From Odobenus rosmarus divergens (taxonomy: Eukaryota > Chordata > Mammalia > Carnivora > Odobenidae): a DNA stretch of 64,000 bases. Position 1 is the first letter of the stretch, and each line of letters opens with the position of its first letter. Shown one piece after another: positions 24,601 to 33,177 of the stretch. Both the position numbers and the translations under genes were made by a program. The stretch lies in contig NW_004451897.1 of the NCBI RefSeq assembly GCF_000321225.1, positions 129,535 to 193,534 of the forward strand, written 5' to 3'. The notes beneath the pieces were generated by a model. The model saw nothing but the letters and a program-made list of their open reading frames with translations, did no database searches and had not been told where the DNA came from.

Positions 24601-27600
24601 ACAGAAATCTTTCATCTCCTTGATTATATTTATTCCTCAGTATTTAAATATTTTAGATGGTACTGTAAATAGAATTACTTTCTGAATTTTCTTTTCAGAA
24701 TGCTTATGGCTCGTATACAGGAACACAACTGATTGTTGTGTGTTGGTCTTGTATGTTGTACTTTGCTGAATTTGTTTATTAGTGCTAATAACTTTCCTGG
24801 GTTTCCTTGTCATGTTCCCTATATAGGATTATGGCATCTGTGAAAAGAAATAGCTTCACCTATTCATTTCCAATTTGGATGACTTTTACTTTTTTTCTTG
24901 TTTAACAGTACTGTCTAGAGCTTCCACTACAATATTGTGTAGCAGTGGTGAAAGCTGGCATTCTTATCGGATTCTTGATCTCAGGGGGAAACATTTCATG
25001 CATGGTGGGTTTCTACATTCTCCCATAAATACCATTGTTTTTAAATATCAAGAAAACAAAATAAACCAAAAAACCCAAAAAACAAAAATAGTTGGAAGTT
25101 GAATAATTTTCTCTAGAAGTGGTTTCAGCCAGTATGGGTTGAAATAATGGCATCTAGCCTCTGTGCCTACACATCAGTGATCAGAAGCAGCAATCTGCAA
25201 TAAGAATACAGAAACCTGATATTTGAGGGGTGCCTGGGTGGCTCAGTCGTTAAATGTCTGCCTTCGGCTCAGGTCATGATTCCAGGGTCCTGGGATCGAG
25301 CCCCGCATTGGGCTCCCTGCTCCGCAGGAAGCCTGCTTCTCCCTCTCCCACTCCCCCTGCTTGTGTTCTCTCTCTCGCTGTGTCTCTCTGTGTCAAATAA
25401 ATAAATAAATAATCTTAAAAAAAAAAAAAGAAACCTGATACTTGATTGACATGATCCTAATTGCCCACCCTGGCTCCAGCAACATGGGTTGCCATCTCCC
25501 AGCTGCCTGTCAGGGGCTCGGAGTGGGAGATAAGTAGTCACTACCATGCTGAAGGCTTAAATTGACTGACATAACCCATGAATTTACCAGCCAACCTTTC
25601 CTCTGGAAGCTGCAAGTGTTCACATAGACTCCAGAATTGCAAAGTAGTTATTTCAGAGTGTTTCTGCCAGTACAATTGTTGTCTAGATGAACAGACAGAT
25701 TCCAGGAGCTTCTTATTCTGCTCCCTTCTCTGATGTTCCCCTAGAATAATTCTTAAAATTGGATAGTGTAAATCTTCTAACTTTGTTGTTTTCAAAATAA
25801 TTTCTGGCTGTCCTACATCCTATACATTTCCATATAAGTTTTAGAATTAGTTTATCAATTCTTAAAAAATGTTACTAGGATTTTGATTGGAGTTTCACTA
25901 AACTTATAAATGATTTAGGAAAAATTTACTTATTAGTAATATTTAGTCTGCTTGCCCATGTCATAGAATACGTCTACATTTTCTTACATCTCCTTTGATT
26001 TGTCTCAGCAATATTTTATAGTTTTCAGTGTATAAGTCTTTTGCATATTTTGTTAAATTTATCCCTAAGTATTTCATGTTTTTTCTTGCTATCATACATA
26101 TATTTTAAAACTTTATTTTCCTAACATCCATTCCTACATATAGAAATGTAATTTATTTTTATATACTGGTATACTAAGACTTTAATAAACTTATTAATTC
26201 TAGTAGCTTCTGTATAGATTTCCTAGAACTTTCTAAGTAGACAATGGTTATACCAGTAAATGAAAACATTTTTATCTGCAAATTTTATTCTTTATTTTTC
26301 TTGACTTATTGTACTGTGTAGAGCCTCCAGGAAAATGTTTTTTTTTTTTTTTAATGCTGAGTATACCCAATCTTTTCTTGTTCCAAACCACAGATTGAAA
26401 AGTTTTACATTTTACCCTTAAGTATGATGTTACCTATAGGAGTTTCATAGACTAAACTTATCCTCATCTATAGAGAACATTTTATCATGAATGAGTATCA
26501 ACTTTTATAATTTTTTATTTCAAGCTTGCATTTTTTATTATATTATCTGAGCCCGGGTATTTGATGTTTGTTCTTTTCTTGATACAACCACAGAAGAGTA
26601 TGAAACTTTTTAGGAGCAATATTAAAACAAATTACTCACACTGAATAACTAGTTAGTTTAATTCCACCAAAAGGGCTTTTTAATGGCATAGCAATGTGCA
26701 AAGTACAACAGAGAATGCAAAGGTACTATGTAATATGCACCCTGATCTCAAGAAGAAGAAAGCGAAAGGGAACTCTTAATATTTACAGATCAACTTCTCT
26801 GTGCCAATCACCATGCCCAAAGCATTATTTTATATAGTCTTCAGTCATAGCCACCCGGAGTAAGGTATAACTTAAGTGGTTATTATAAAGAAGCATGTAT
26901 TAGAAATTAGCATAGATTAGATGGAGAGAAAAAAAGCACAGGACCTAGAATTCAACTGCAGTATATGACTCCTAGCTTCACAAGTTAATAGCTCTGTGAC
27001 ATTGGTTGGAACCTCAGTTCTTTCAAATAATCTCATAGGAGTACAATAACTATTACTTGAGATGACTTTGGAACCTTGTCTAGCACCTGGTAATCACTGA
27101 TGAGTACACTTAAAATCTTGAATAAAGTTAAGGAAATTATAATTCATGGTTCCAAATCTTTTAACAAATGAAAAAATTACTATTCAAATGAAACAAATTT
27201 TGAGAGTAAAAATGCAGAAATGTCCCTTAAAGTGCTATTAATCCTCACATAGATAGCCTTCCAATGGCGATAAAATATAGGTGTGAAAACCAATTCGGTG
27301 GGGAATGACAATGTGTAGTATAACAGAACATGAAGACTCATTTTAGGCCAGCCATCAATCAAATAGGTAAACATAATTAGATCATTTAATCACTCAGAGT
27401 TCCAATCACTTCATCAAATAGAACAAGTAGTCTACTCTGACTCTGTGGATGACCTTAGAAAGGACACAGGCTGACAAGACTCAGTAGATTGGTCTGTAAT
27501 GACAACCCCTCTCAAGAAAAAAAGAAAAGAAAGAAAGAAAAATTGTGAAGAATGGGAAGCATTGGCTAAAGGTGGTATCAGTTGCTGTCATTTAGTTGTT

Positions 27601-30600
27601 TAAAAAACTTTTTAAGCTCAAGCTCAAATTTCCTGGCCTAGTGTCTTGGTACATTCATGCTGCTATAACAAAAGTACCATGGACTGGGTGGCTTGAATAA
27701 CAAAAATTTCTCAGAGTTCTAGAGACTGGAAGTCCAAGGTCAGAGTGCTAGTCAATTCAGAGCCTGGTGGGTGCCCACTTCTTGGTTCATAGATGCTGTC
27801 TTCTCATTGTGCCTTCACAAGGAGGGAAGGGAAAAGGCGTTGTCTGGGTTTCTTTTTATAAAAGTACTAATTCCATTCATAAGGGCTTCACCCTCATGAT
27901 CTAATCACCTCCCAAAGGCCCCACCTCCAAATACCATCATGGTGGGGATTGAGTTCAACTTATGAATTTAGGGGGAACACATTCATTCTGTAGTATTCCA
28001 TCCCTTCCCGCTCTCCAAATTCATGTCCTTTTCATATGAAAAATATATTATTTCCATCCCAATAGCTCCAAAAGTTTTATCTTGTTTCAGCATTAACTTT
28101 AAAGTCAAGTCCAAAGTCTTATCTAAATATCATCTAAATCAGATACGGGTAAGACTCAACATATGATCCATCCTGAGGCAAATTCCCCGCCAGTTGTGAA
28201 CCTATGAAACCAAACATGTTATGATACCAAAATTCCAAAATACAATGGTGTATTCTTCCAAAAAGGAGAAATAGGGGAAAAAAAAATAAAGTTCAAGTCC
28301 CAATTAAGTCTGAAACCTAACAGGGCAAAACAAACCTTAAGGCTCACAAACAATCCTCTTTGGCTCAGTGCTCTGACTTCCAAGCTCACTGTGGGGGTGA
28401 CATCACCCCTATGGCTCAGCAGGAAGGCCCCACGGTAACTCATCACCTGAGTTCTGCCCCTGCAGCAGCTCTCTTCCTGGGTCCTCTGGCTCTTCTGGGC
28501 TGGAGTCCTATGTCTATGGCTCTTCTGGGTTGGGGTCCCAAGCCCATGTCTCTGTCAGGCAGCACTATCTTTTGAAATCTCAGTGGAGGTGGTCATGATC
28601 CCATGGCTCAGCTGGTCGCAGCCCATGCAGCAGCTCTCTGCAGTGGCCCACCTCTGAGACACTGAAAGGGGGCATTCTGGCTCAGCTTGAAACCAGAGAG
28701 GTGGTCCTGTCCTTTGAAACCATTCTTCTCCCAGGGCCTTTTACTCTGGGCCCATGATAGGAGTGGCAGCCCTGATGCTCTCTGAATCACCTTTGGTGTC
28801 ATTCTTCCACTGTTTTGGAGAATAGGTTCTGGCTATTGTTGAGATGGCTGACCTATACCAATTTCTTCATCAAACAAGTCACTTGGTCATGCTCCTAGTG
28901 TTCTCATTTTTTGCAATATGGTTAGATTGGGAATCTTCCAAACCATTAAGTCCTGCTTCATTTTTGCTTAACAATTCTATTTTTAAATAATTTCTCTCTT
29001 CTCACATTTTACTACTAGCTGTCTGAAGGAGCCAAGCCTCACTTTCAACACTGTTTAGAAATAGCTTCAGCTAAATTTTATTATTTATTTCATAAAATAC
29101 TTATTATTATTAATAATATTATTTACTACACGAAATTTCATCATTTCATTCACTATTGCAAGTTCTACCTTCCATAAAACACTAGAACACGAATACAATT
29201 TGGCCAAGTTCTTTGCCACTTTATAGCCATGATCACTTTTCTTCTAGTTTCCAATACCATATTCCTCATTTCTGTTTGAGACCTCATCAGAATGACCTTT
29301 ATCTTTCATATTTCCACCAACATTTCATTCAGGATTACTTAGGTATTCTCTAAGAAGACTGAGGCTTTATCTATGGCTCTCCTTTTTTCTTCCTGGGCCC
29401 TCGCCACAACTGCCCTCAATAGTCCATTCACAGCAATATAAGCTTTATCTAGTATGCTCCTCCAACCTTCTCCAGTCTCCAAACATTACCCAGTTCCAAA
29501 TCTGCTCCTGCATTTTTAGATATTTGTTACAGCAGCACTCCCACTTCTTGGTATCTATTTATGTCTTAGTCCATTTGGGCTGCTATACCAAAGACAAAGT
29601 GGCTTAAACAACAAATATTTATTACTCATAGTTCTGAAAACTGGGAAGTCCAAGATCAAGGTTCTGGCATATTCAGAGTCCTGGTTCATAGCTGGTAATT
29701 TCACTGTGTCTTTGAATGGAGTAAGGGGCAAGGGAGCTCTTTGGGGTCCTTTTATAAGGGCACTAATTCCATTTACAAGGGCCCCACAGCCCCATAATCT
29801 AATCTCCCTCCCAAAGAGTCTACCTCTAAATACAATCACATTAGAGATTAGGGTTCAACATATAAATCTGGAGGGACACAAAGATTCAATTTATAGCACC
29901 TAGCATAATATCTAACAATATCTAACTGCTTACCATCTGCCATCACACAATGCTGCATCATAACCTGGTGTTTTGGTACCCACTGTTTTTTTCTACCTGG
30001 ATTTCAACTCTTATCTTACTTCATCTGATCTTTTTGCCTAAGGAATTCCTACTCATCCATCAAGACATGGATCAAATAGCACTCCTCAATGAAGCATTTC
30101 CTGGCACTCAAAATTAGGTCATCTTTTACATTCCCATAAAGCACTTAGAATCTATTTCTATAATAGCATTTGCTAAATTGTATTGCTATCTATTTATATC
30201 TTGGTTTTTTTACTTACCATTGTGAACACCTTATAGATGAAACCTACATCAAATTATTTTTTATCTCCAGTATCTAGTTCATCCAGTAGGTGAACAGTAA
30301 ACCATTATAAAACTGAATATGTGGGGACACCTGGGTGGCACATTCAGTTAGGTGTTGGACTCTTGGTTTCAGCTTGGGCCTGATCTCAGGGTCATGAGAC
30401 TGAGCCCCACGTTGGGCTCCACATGGAGTCTGCTTGAGTTTCTCTCTCCTTCTTCCTCTGCCCCTCCCTACTGCTCTCTCTTTCTCTCACTGAAATAAAT
30501 AAATCTTTTTTAAAAAGCCAAAAAAACTGAATATATGAATACCGAGTAGATTCTTTTAAATTTCTGAGATGATTTATAATATTAAGTATGGAAAGAATAT

Positions 30601-32882
30601 CTCAGACAATCTTAATCAAATGCCCCTTTTCAATATTTGAGATAATAGTGGGTGATGACTTGTCCAAAATAAAACCAATGAGTTGATGGCAAAAGCAGTG
30701 CTAATAATGGTATCTGTTTTCTGACTCCTTGTGTAAGGCAGAGATGAAAAATCATTTGGGAATACCAGAAAAGAACATCAAAGGTTGGTTGTTACATTAA
30801 TGTTTTCCCTACCCTTTGGTTTTATAGATTGTATTTTTCTTGCCTTCGGATGTTACTCAAGATAGTGAACTATCTGCCCCTGAAGAAAATGCTGCAATAC
30901 AATTTGAGCTTCAAGAACAGTCTTCCACTGATGATTCAACGACATACAAGCAACGTGTTTTCATTGGAGGCTATACTTTCTTCAAGTTAAGAATCTCAAG
31001 AAATCCTTTAGCTTTTCAACATTCAAGGAAGAGAGGCAGCAATATTTACTATACATCTTCTGCATCTGTGCTAGATGAACCTAAAAATATCCCTCCACCT
31101 TCACAACATCATGAAGAACAAACTAAGCTGAAATCTTTGTCTCCCACATCAGAGAAAAAGCCCACAGAAAATACTCCATACACTGAACAACTGAAAGATG
31201 AAGACCTAAAATCTGCTATCGCACAACCCCCAAGAAAGCAAACCCAAATGGTGCAGTCCCTAGCTCCACCACTCCAAGTTTTTCCATCCTATTCCATAAA
31301 AAAACTCCAAGTGTTACCAACCAAACACTTGCTGTCCCAAGCTCTGCCAGTACAAGCCCCAACACCCTATGTCACACAGCCTCATGGCCAGACATCGGAA
31401 GACATGCCATACCAAGACGTATCATCCCAAGACACACAATCCCTAGACATTCCATCTCAAAATGTACCATACCAATACATGTCATACCAGAATACACCAT
31501 ACCAAGACATGCCATCTGAAAACATGACATCCCAAGACATGATATCCCCATATCCACCATCCCAAGGCATAACTAACCAAGATCTGCTTTCTCAAGTACC
31601 AGGTCTTCCAGCACAAGTCATGCTATTTGAAGCTCCAACATTCCATGCTGCACAGTCCTCTAATATAAAACGCCTAGATCAGCAGTCCCTTCAACATCAA
31701 AACCAGCAATTTAGGCAAGTAGCATATCAAGACATGCAATCAGAAGTCAAGTTACTGACCCAAGAATGGAAATCTAAGAAGGAATTCCACAGCAGGAAAT
31801 CCTCAAAGTGGCAATCCCTAGACTGGGAAAACAAAAATTGTCCATCTCTAAAGTCACATAATTTAGAGCAGCAAAACAAAGTCTTGCAATATCCAAAACA
31901 GAAATCCCCAGACCTGCAAATTCAAGGCCAGCAATCTCCAAAAAGGAAATCCCTTGACGAGCACATCAAGGACTGGCTATCCCCAAAGAGGCACTCCATA
32001 GATAAGCAAATCCAAGTTAAGCAAGACAGACAGCAACACCCAGATCAGCAAGCTGAAGGCCAGCTGGCTCAATGGGAACAATCCAAAAGGGAACAAACCC
32101 CATATGTACAAAGTGAAGATCAACAGGACAAAGAGAAGCAATCCCCAAAGAAACAACACAAAGATAGACAAGATAGAGCTCTACAGGTTTATAAGGGGCA
32201 ATCCCTCATGAAACACACCCAGCAAGCTGAAGACCTGCAGGTCCAAGAGCAGCTACATCAAGATGGGCAATTCCAAATCCAGGAATACCAAGGCTGGCAA
32301 TTTTCAGGCCAACAATCCCAAGATTGGAGAGTTCAAAGCTGGAGAAGCAAAGATTGGAAAGTGCAGGAAATGCAAGTAGATATGCCACATTCCCTAAAGT
32401 GGGACTCTCAAATCCTGCAAACCCAAGATCTATTAGAGAAAGAATCCCTAAAGCAGACAGCTCTACAACAAGAAGCCCAAACTGTGCATGCCATAACTCG
32501 ACATCAACAATTACAAAGCATTCCATTTCAAGACAGTCAGTATCAAGGTAAGAACCAACAAGACCTTAAATCCACAGATATCCAAAAAGAAGATATGCAA
32601 ATAGACACCATGCAAACAAGAGACAACAAACCAAAAAACATGAAACTTGAGAGCCAAGACCTATACAACCTGCAGTCGGAAGACAAAAAGCCAGATTTTA
32701 ATTGTTCTTCCCGCGAAGGCTCAATACAAGACACACATTTCACTTCTATGTCTGACATAAATTCAGAACAAGATATGCAGAAAAACATTTCAATTTGCTC
32801 AACTTCATACCAAGATGATACTACTTTAACTTCTACCTCATGTTCCCCAAAAGACCAACAGCAATCTGAAGACTCTGACTAA
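9470..32882 (+). CDS. MS4A14: MS4A14, coding span of six exons with introns
   Basis: Membrane-spanning 4-domains A member 14. Coding exons are 9470-9607, 11522-11650, 14214-14264, 17091-17240, 20156-20254 and 30828-32882. All junctions are phase 0 with GT-AG sites. Joined, they give 46+43+17+50+33+684 = 873 residues. Layout: cytoplasmic N-terminus 1-46; TM1 about 47-68; TM2 about 76-100, with the MS4A signature [13 protein letters not shown]3 about 110-132; extracellular loop with Cys (YCQMPS, EGICVI); TM4 about 157-179 ([18 protein letters not shown]); then a long Gln/Ser/Lys-rich tail. The first 189 residues have ordinary MS4A size, so nearly 80% of the protein is tail. Exon peptides match human MS4A14 (about 679 residues, from memory), so this copy seems longer. 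The human gene is reported mainly from testis; function is unknown. Introns are 1.9, 2.6, 2.8, 2.9 and 10.6 kb and repeat-rich. Upstream non-coding exons were not found. Confidence 0.93.
9608..10007. other. MS4A14 intron 1, start
   Basis: Unique-looking intron DNA; GTTT/ATTT-rich near 9970-10000. Nothing else recognised. Confidence 0.4.
10008..10507 (-). repeat. LINE-1 3' end, antisense
   Basis: Reverse complement of the same carnivore L1 3' end as 1-371: ACATATAGTACATCATTAGT, a CACCCCCCCACCC-type G-rich UTR complement, and TGAGTGAAACCATATGATAA. Truncated 5' end near 10507. Confidence 0.85.
10508..11521. other. MS4A14 intron 1, remainder
   Basis: No exon or recognised repeat in about 1 kb. 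Confidence 0.4.
11522..11650 (+). CDS. MS4A14: MS4A14 coding exon 2 (TM1 to mid-TM2)
   Basis: 43 codons between CCTCACAG and GTGAGT. It encodes [19 protein letters not shown] (TM1) and [11 protein letters not shown] (start of TM2). It has the same length as the matching MS4A5 exon (47886-48014). Confidence 0.95.
11651..11974. other. MS4A14 intron 2, start
   Basis: No recognised element. Confidence 0.4.
11975..13672 (-). repeat. Older LINE-1 (3' UTR and ORF2 3' half), antisense
   Basis: Continuous antisense L1 landmarks: GTAGTTGACTCACAATGTTACA (3' UTR), then TCCATCCATGTTGTCTCAAATGG and later TTAATCCATTTTGAGTTTATTT and CAGTACCATACTGTTTTGATTAC (ORF2). Right after 13672 a short sense-oriented L1 scrap (AGACATGGGAGCAACCTAAG, about 13675-13713) is joined. 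Confidence 0.88.
13714..14100. other. MS4A14 intron 2, end
   Basis: No exon or clear repeat. Confidence 0.4.
14101..14159. repeat. 59-bp near-perfect palindrome
   Basis: Left arm 14101-14125 (AATATAATCTCCAAAGGAAA then TTATA) and right arm 14135-14159 are reverse complements at 24 of 25 positions. The centre (ATATTGCAATAT) is itself palindromic. It lies just upstream of the branch point/polypyrimidine region of MS4A14 coding exon 3. Confidence 0.93.
14214..14264 (+). CDS. MS4A14: MS4A14 coding exon 3 (rest of TM2)
   Basis: 17 codons, [17 protein letters not shown], between TTCTTCTTAACAG and GTAAGT. A 59-bp near-perfect palindrome ends 54 bp upstream of the acceptor. Confidence 0.93.
14359..14561 (+). 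repeat. CanSINE, sense
   Basis: Complete GGCGCCTGGGTGGCTCAGTC head to AAATAAATAAAATCTTT tail. Flanking duplications AATAAAGGATCTCCCA at 14343-14358 and 14559-14574 are identical. Lies in MS4A14 intron 3. Confidence 0.95.
14724..14949 (+). mobile_element. MER5A-like hAT DNA transposon remnant
   Basis: CAGTGGTTCTTAACTGG at the left and TTTGAGAAACCCTAC at the right, with TTGTCACAACTGGG inside. More diverged than the copy at 8345-8564. Confidence 0.82.
15177..15361 (+). repeat. CanSINE, sense
   Basis: GGTACCTGGGTGGCTCAGTTGG head and CTCTCTCAAATAAATAAATAAAATC tail region. Duplications AAGATACTATGTATA (15162-15176) and AAGATATTATGTATA (15362-15376). Confidence 0.94.
15745..15925. repeat. MIR-like SINE fragment
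   Basis: TCCCAGCTCTTCCACCAACTGC, AACCTTATTCAGCTGTAATGTGGGGATAA and the following block are MIR core sequence. Confidence 0.65.
15926..16479. other. MS4A14 intron 3, unique-looking part
   Basis: No exon or recognised repeat. Confidence 0.4.
16480..16625. repeat. MIR/L2-type 3' fragment
   Basis: TAAGCCTCACAAAGGGAGGACC, then AATGCAGTGCTTGGACACATAG and AAATAAATGAAT resemble the shared MIR/L2 tail region. Confidence 0.5.
16626..17090. other. MS4A14 intron 3, end
   Basis: No clear element apart from the polypyrimidine tract before the exon at 17091. Confidence 0.4.
17091..17240 (+). CDS. MS4A14: MS4A14 coding exon 4 (TM3 and second extracellular loop)
   Basis: 50 codons between TATTTTTCAG and GTAAGT. 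TM3 is within [20 protein letters not shown]. The loop carries two cysteines (YCQMPS and GICV) that could pair, as is usual for MS4A loop 2. Confidence 0.95.
17365..17555. repeat. MIR-like SINE fragment
   Basis: CTCTGAGCCCCAGTTTTCTG, then GGTTGTCATGAGCATTACTTAAATTAGA and AACACTGCCCGGCACAGTGTAAACAGT are MIR core and tail. Confidence 0.65.
17612..17822 (+). repeat. CanSINE, sense
   Basis: GGGGAACCTGGGTGGCTCAG head and CTCTCAAATAAATAAATGAATAAAATC tail region. I could not find clear target-site duplications, so it may be older. Confidence 0.9.
17823..18639. other. MS4A14 intron 4, unique-looking part
   Basis: No exon or clear repeat. Confidence 0.4.
18640..19300. repeat. Ancient LINE-2-like fragment
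   Basis: AGAGCCATCATTTAAAAATGC, CTTCACTTCATTGAGGAGTCCTTCC, then TATAAGTTCCACAATGACCAGGAGCAGG follow the L2 3' consensus as I remember it. Confidence 0.55.
19598..19785 (+). repeat. CanSINE, sense
   Basis: GAGCGCCTGGGTGGCTCAGTC head. Perfect 17-bp duplications AAAATATGCATATCCAG at 19581-19597 and 19786-19802. Confidence 0.95.
19803..20155. other. MS4A14 intron 4, end
   Basis: No clear element before the exon at 20156. Confidence 0.4.
20156..20254 (+). CDS. MS4A14: MS4A14 coding exon 5 (TM4)
   Basis: 33 codons between CATCTGCAG and the donor GTGCGT, which is weaker than the GTAAGT/GTGAGT sites of the other exons. It encodes [20 protein letters not shown] and then a cytoplasmic SKCWTNSDE. Confidence 0.93.
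20393..20499 (+). repeat. Local direct duplication, copy A
   Basis: About 107 bp starting TAACATTGATGGCTCACTCC. It recurs 1.2 kb downstream (21601-21707) in the same orientation with roughly 85-90% identity by eye. It lies in unique-looking DNA near the start of the large MS4A14 intron. Confidence 0.88.
20949..21147 (+). repeat. CanSINE, sense
   Basis: GGGGCGCCTGGATGGCTCAG head. Duplications ATATAGTGAATTCCT (20934-20948) and ATATGGTGAATTCCT (21148-21162). Confidence 0.94.
21601..21707 (+). repeat. Local direct duplication, copy B, inside an L1
   Basis: TAACATTGATGGTTCACTCC onward matches 20393-20499. It replaces a piece of antisense L1 sequence between GCAATATATGAGAG and CCAACACTTAGAATTGCC. 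Confidence 0.85.
23806..23996 (+). repeat. CanSINE, sense, first of a tandem pair
   Basis: GGCATCTGGGTGGCTCAGTCGG head. Duplications AAAATCAATCTATGA at 23791-23805 and 23997-24011. Confidence 0.93.
24012..24207 (+). repeat. CanSINE, sense, second of a tandem pair, older type
   Basis: GGGTGCTTAGGCGGCACAGCTGG head and a body with GGCAGAGTCTGCTTGGGATTCTC, an older subtype. Its right flank repeats AAAATCAATCTA (24201-24212), so three copies of the target bracket the two SINEs. Confidence 0.9.
25227..25428 (+). repeat. CanSINE, sense
   Basis: GGGTGCCTGGGTGGCTCAGTCG head. Duplications AGAAACCTGATATTTGA (25210-25226) and AGAAACCTGATACTTGA (25429-25445). Confidence 0.95.
25446..25746. other. Non-L1 sequence between two L1 parts
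   Basis: No repeat recognised here or in 25077-25209, although antisense L1 sequence lies on both sides. No exon is visible. Confidence 0.35.
25747..26580 (-). repeat. Older LINE-1 ORF2 part, antisense
   Basis: GTGTAAATCTTCTAACTTTGTTG and AGTTTTCAGTGTATAAGTCTTTTGCA are antisense ORF2. In the L1 order this continues from the text that breaks off at 22470. Confidence 0.7.
26581..26939. other. MS4A14 intron 5, unique-looking part
   Basis: No exon or clear repeat. Confidence 0.4.
26940..27115. repeat. MIR-like SINE fragment
   Basis: AACCTCAGTTCTTTCAAATAATCTCA and CTTGTCTAGCACCTGGTAATCACTG are MIR-like. Confidence 0.55.
27116..27637. other. MS4A14 intron 5, unique-looking part
   Basis: No exon or repeat apart from a GAAA-rich tract near 27515-27540. 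Confidence 0.4.
27638..29905 (-). mobile_element. MaLR (ERVL-like) element with two LTRs and internal region, antisense
   Basis: Two related LTRs in the same - orientation (about 27638-27990 and 29563-29905) bracket about 1.57 kb. LTR landmarks, reading the + strand: GGCTGCTATA near the start, CCTCCCAAAGGCCCCACCTCC, and a GGGGGAACACATTCATTC end. The inner part holds TTGAGATGGCTGACCTATACC, GTCACTTGGTCATGCTCCTAG and TTAGATTGGGAATCTTCCAAACC, which I recognise as MST/THE1-type internal sequence. MaLR internals are normally about 1.6 kb, so the element is near full length. It has no intact coding capacity and is an old genomic fossil in an intron. Confidence 0.82.
29906..30308. other. MS4A14 intron 5, unique-looking part
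   Basis: Some L2-like wording (CTACTCATCCATCAAGACATGG) but no firm call. Confidence 0.35.
30324..30522 (+). repeat. CanSINE, sense, older subtype
   Basis: GGACACCTGGGTGGCACATTC head and AATAAATAAATC tail. Duplications AAAACTGAATATGTG (30309-30323) and AAAACTGAATATATG (30523-30537). It ends about 300 bp before the last MS4A14 exon. Confidence 0.93.
30828..32882 (+). CDS. MS4A14: MS4A14 terminal coding exon (Gln-rich cytoplasmic tail)
   Basis: 684 codons plus TAA, after the acceptor TTTTATAG. The exon begins [20 protein letters not shown]; the codon at 30840 is TTG (Leu), so it is not a start. The tail has an N-terminal part with [13 protein letters not shown], then a strict five-residue repeat ([10 protein letters not shown] and similar; 31395-31601), then a long Gln/Lys/Ser stretch with SPK-(R/K) motifs, and a Ser/Thr-rich end QQSEDSD. 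No hydrophobic helix is present, and it looks intrinsically disordered. No stop or frameshift in 2 kb argues for a functional gene. Antisense frames in it are codon shadows. Confidence 0.95.
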   Translation: MVFFLPSDVTQDSELSAPEENAAIQFELQEQSSTDDSTTYKQRVFIGGYTFFKLRISRNPLAFQHSRKRGSNIYYTSSASVLDEPKNIPPPSQHHEEQTKLKSLSPTSEKKPTENTPYTEQLKDEDLKSAIAQPPRKQTQMVQSLAPPLQVFPSYSIKKLQVLPTKHLLSQALPVQAPTPYVTQPHGQTSEDMPYQDVSSQDTQSLDIPSQNVPYQYMSYQNTPYQDMPSENMTSQDMISPYPPSQGITNQDLLSQVPGLPAQVMLFEAPTFHAAQSSNIKRLDQQSLQHQNQQFRQVAYQDMQSEVKLLTQEWKSKKEFHSRKSSKWQSLDWENKNCPSLKSHNLEQQNKVLQYPKQKSPDLQIQGQQSPKRKSLDEHIKDWLSPKRHSIDKQIQVKQDRQQHPDQQAEGQLAQWEQSKREQTPYVQSEDQQDKEKQSPKKQHKDRQDRALQVYKGQSLMKHTQQAEDLQVQEQLHQDGQFQIQEYQGWQFSGQQSQDWRVQSWRSKDWKVQEMQVDMPHSLKWDSQILQTQDLLEKESLKQTALQQEAQTVHAITRHQQLQSIPFQDSQYQGKNQQDLKSTDIQKEDMQIDTMQTRDNKPKNMKLESQDLYNLQSEDKKPDFNCSSREGSIQDTHFTSMSDINSEQDMQKNISICSTSYQDDTTLTSTSCSPKDQQQSEDSD
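31395..31601 (+). repeat. 15-bp coding minisatellite in MS4A14 tail
   Basis: About 14 degenerate units of 15 bp, one per five residues. The usual unit is CCA-TAC-CAA-GAC-ATG or CCA-TCC-CAA-GAC-ATG (PYQDM / PSQDM). Period and frame are kept throughout, giving protein residues about 379-447. Confidence 0.9.
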
Positions 32883-32928
32883 CACAAAATCTACCCAAAT
32901 GCCACACTGCTCCTGATTATGGAACCAA

Positions 32929-32934
32929 AATAAA
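32929..32934 (+). promoter_or_regulatory. Likely MS4A14 polyadenylation signal
   Basis: AATAAA 47 bp after the stop. A further AATAAAA lies near 33045. Confidence 0.7.
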
Positions 32935-33177
32935 GAAAAACAATATAGTCTCCTCCAACCTATGTTCTCAAGTATAGTTGCTACCTTATTCACTCAGCAG
33001 AAAACAAAGGGCATGCATAACACTCAAAGAATTTGTCCTTAATTAAAATAAAATGGCAACAAATATTAATGCTATATCAGAATTTTCTGGGTTTGAAGGA
33101 GTAAGTCACATTTAAACTCTGTTACCAGTGTGAGTGTTTCAACTTATGATCACCAATTCACTTTACAGCTGAATACA

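Larger units (their letters stand above)
22471..25076 (-). repeat. LINE-1 (3' UTR and ORF2 part), antisense
   Basis: Starts with the antisense 3' end TTTTTTATTGTGGGAAAATATACATAACA and runs through ORF2 landmarks TTTGATCCATTTTGAGTTCAATT and AGTACCATACTGTCTTAATTACTG. Two CanSINEs sit inside it (23806-24207). A short (TA)n run is at 22998-23019. Confidence 0.85.

Noticed and set aside
30840..30842. Start codon for a stand-alone 680-residue protein
   Set aside because: The codon is TTG, inside an exon that begins at 30828 after a TTTTATAG acceptor and continues MS4A14 in phase.
31372..32788. Antisense frames opposite the MS4A14 tail (62-106 codons)
   Set aside because: They mirror the repeated Gln codons on the other strand; no family likeness.
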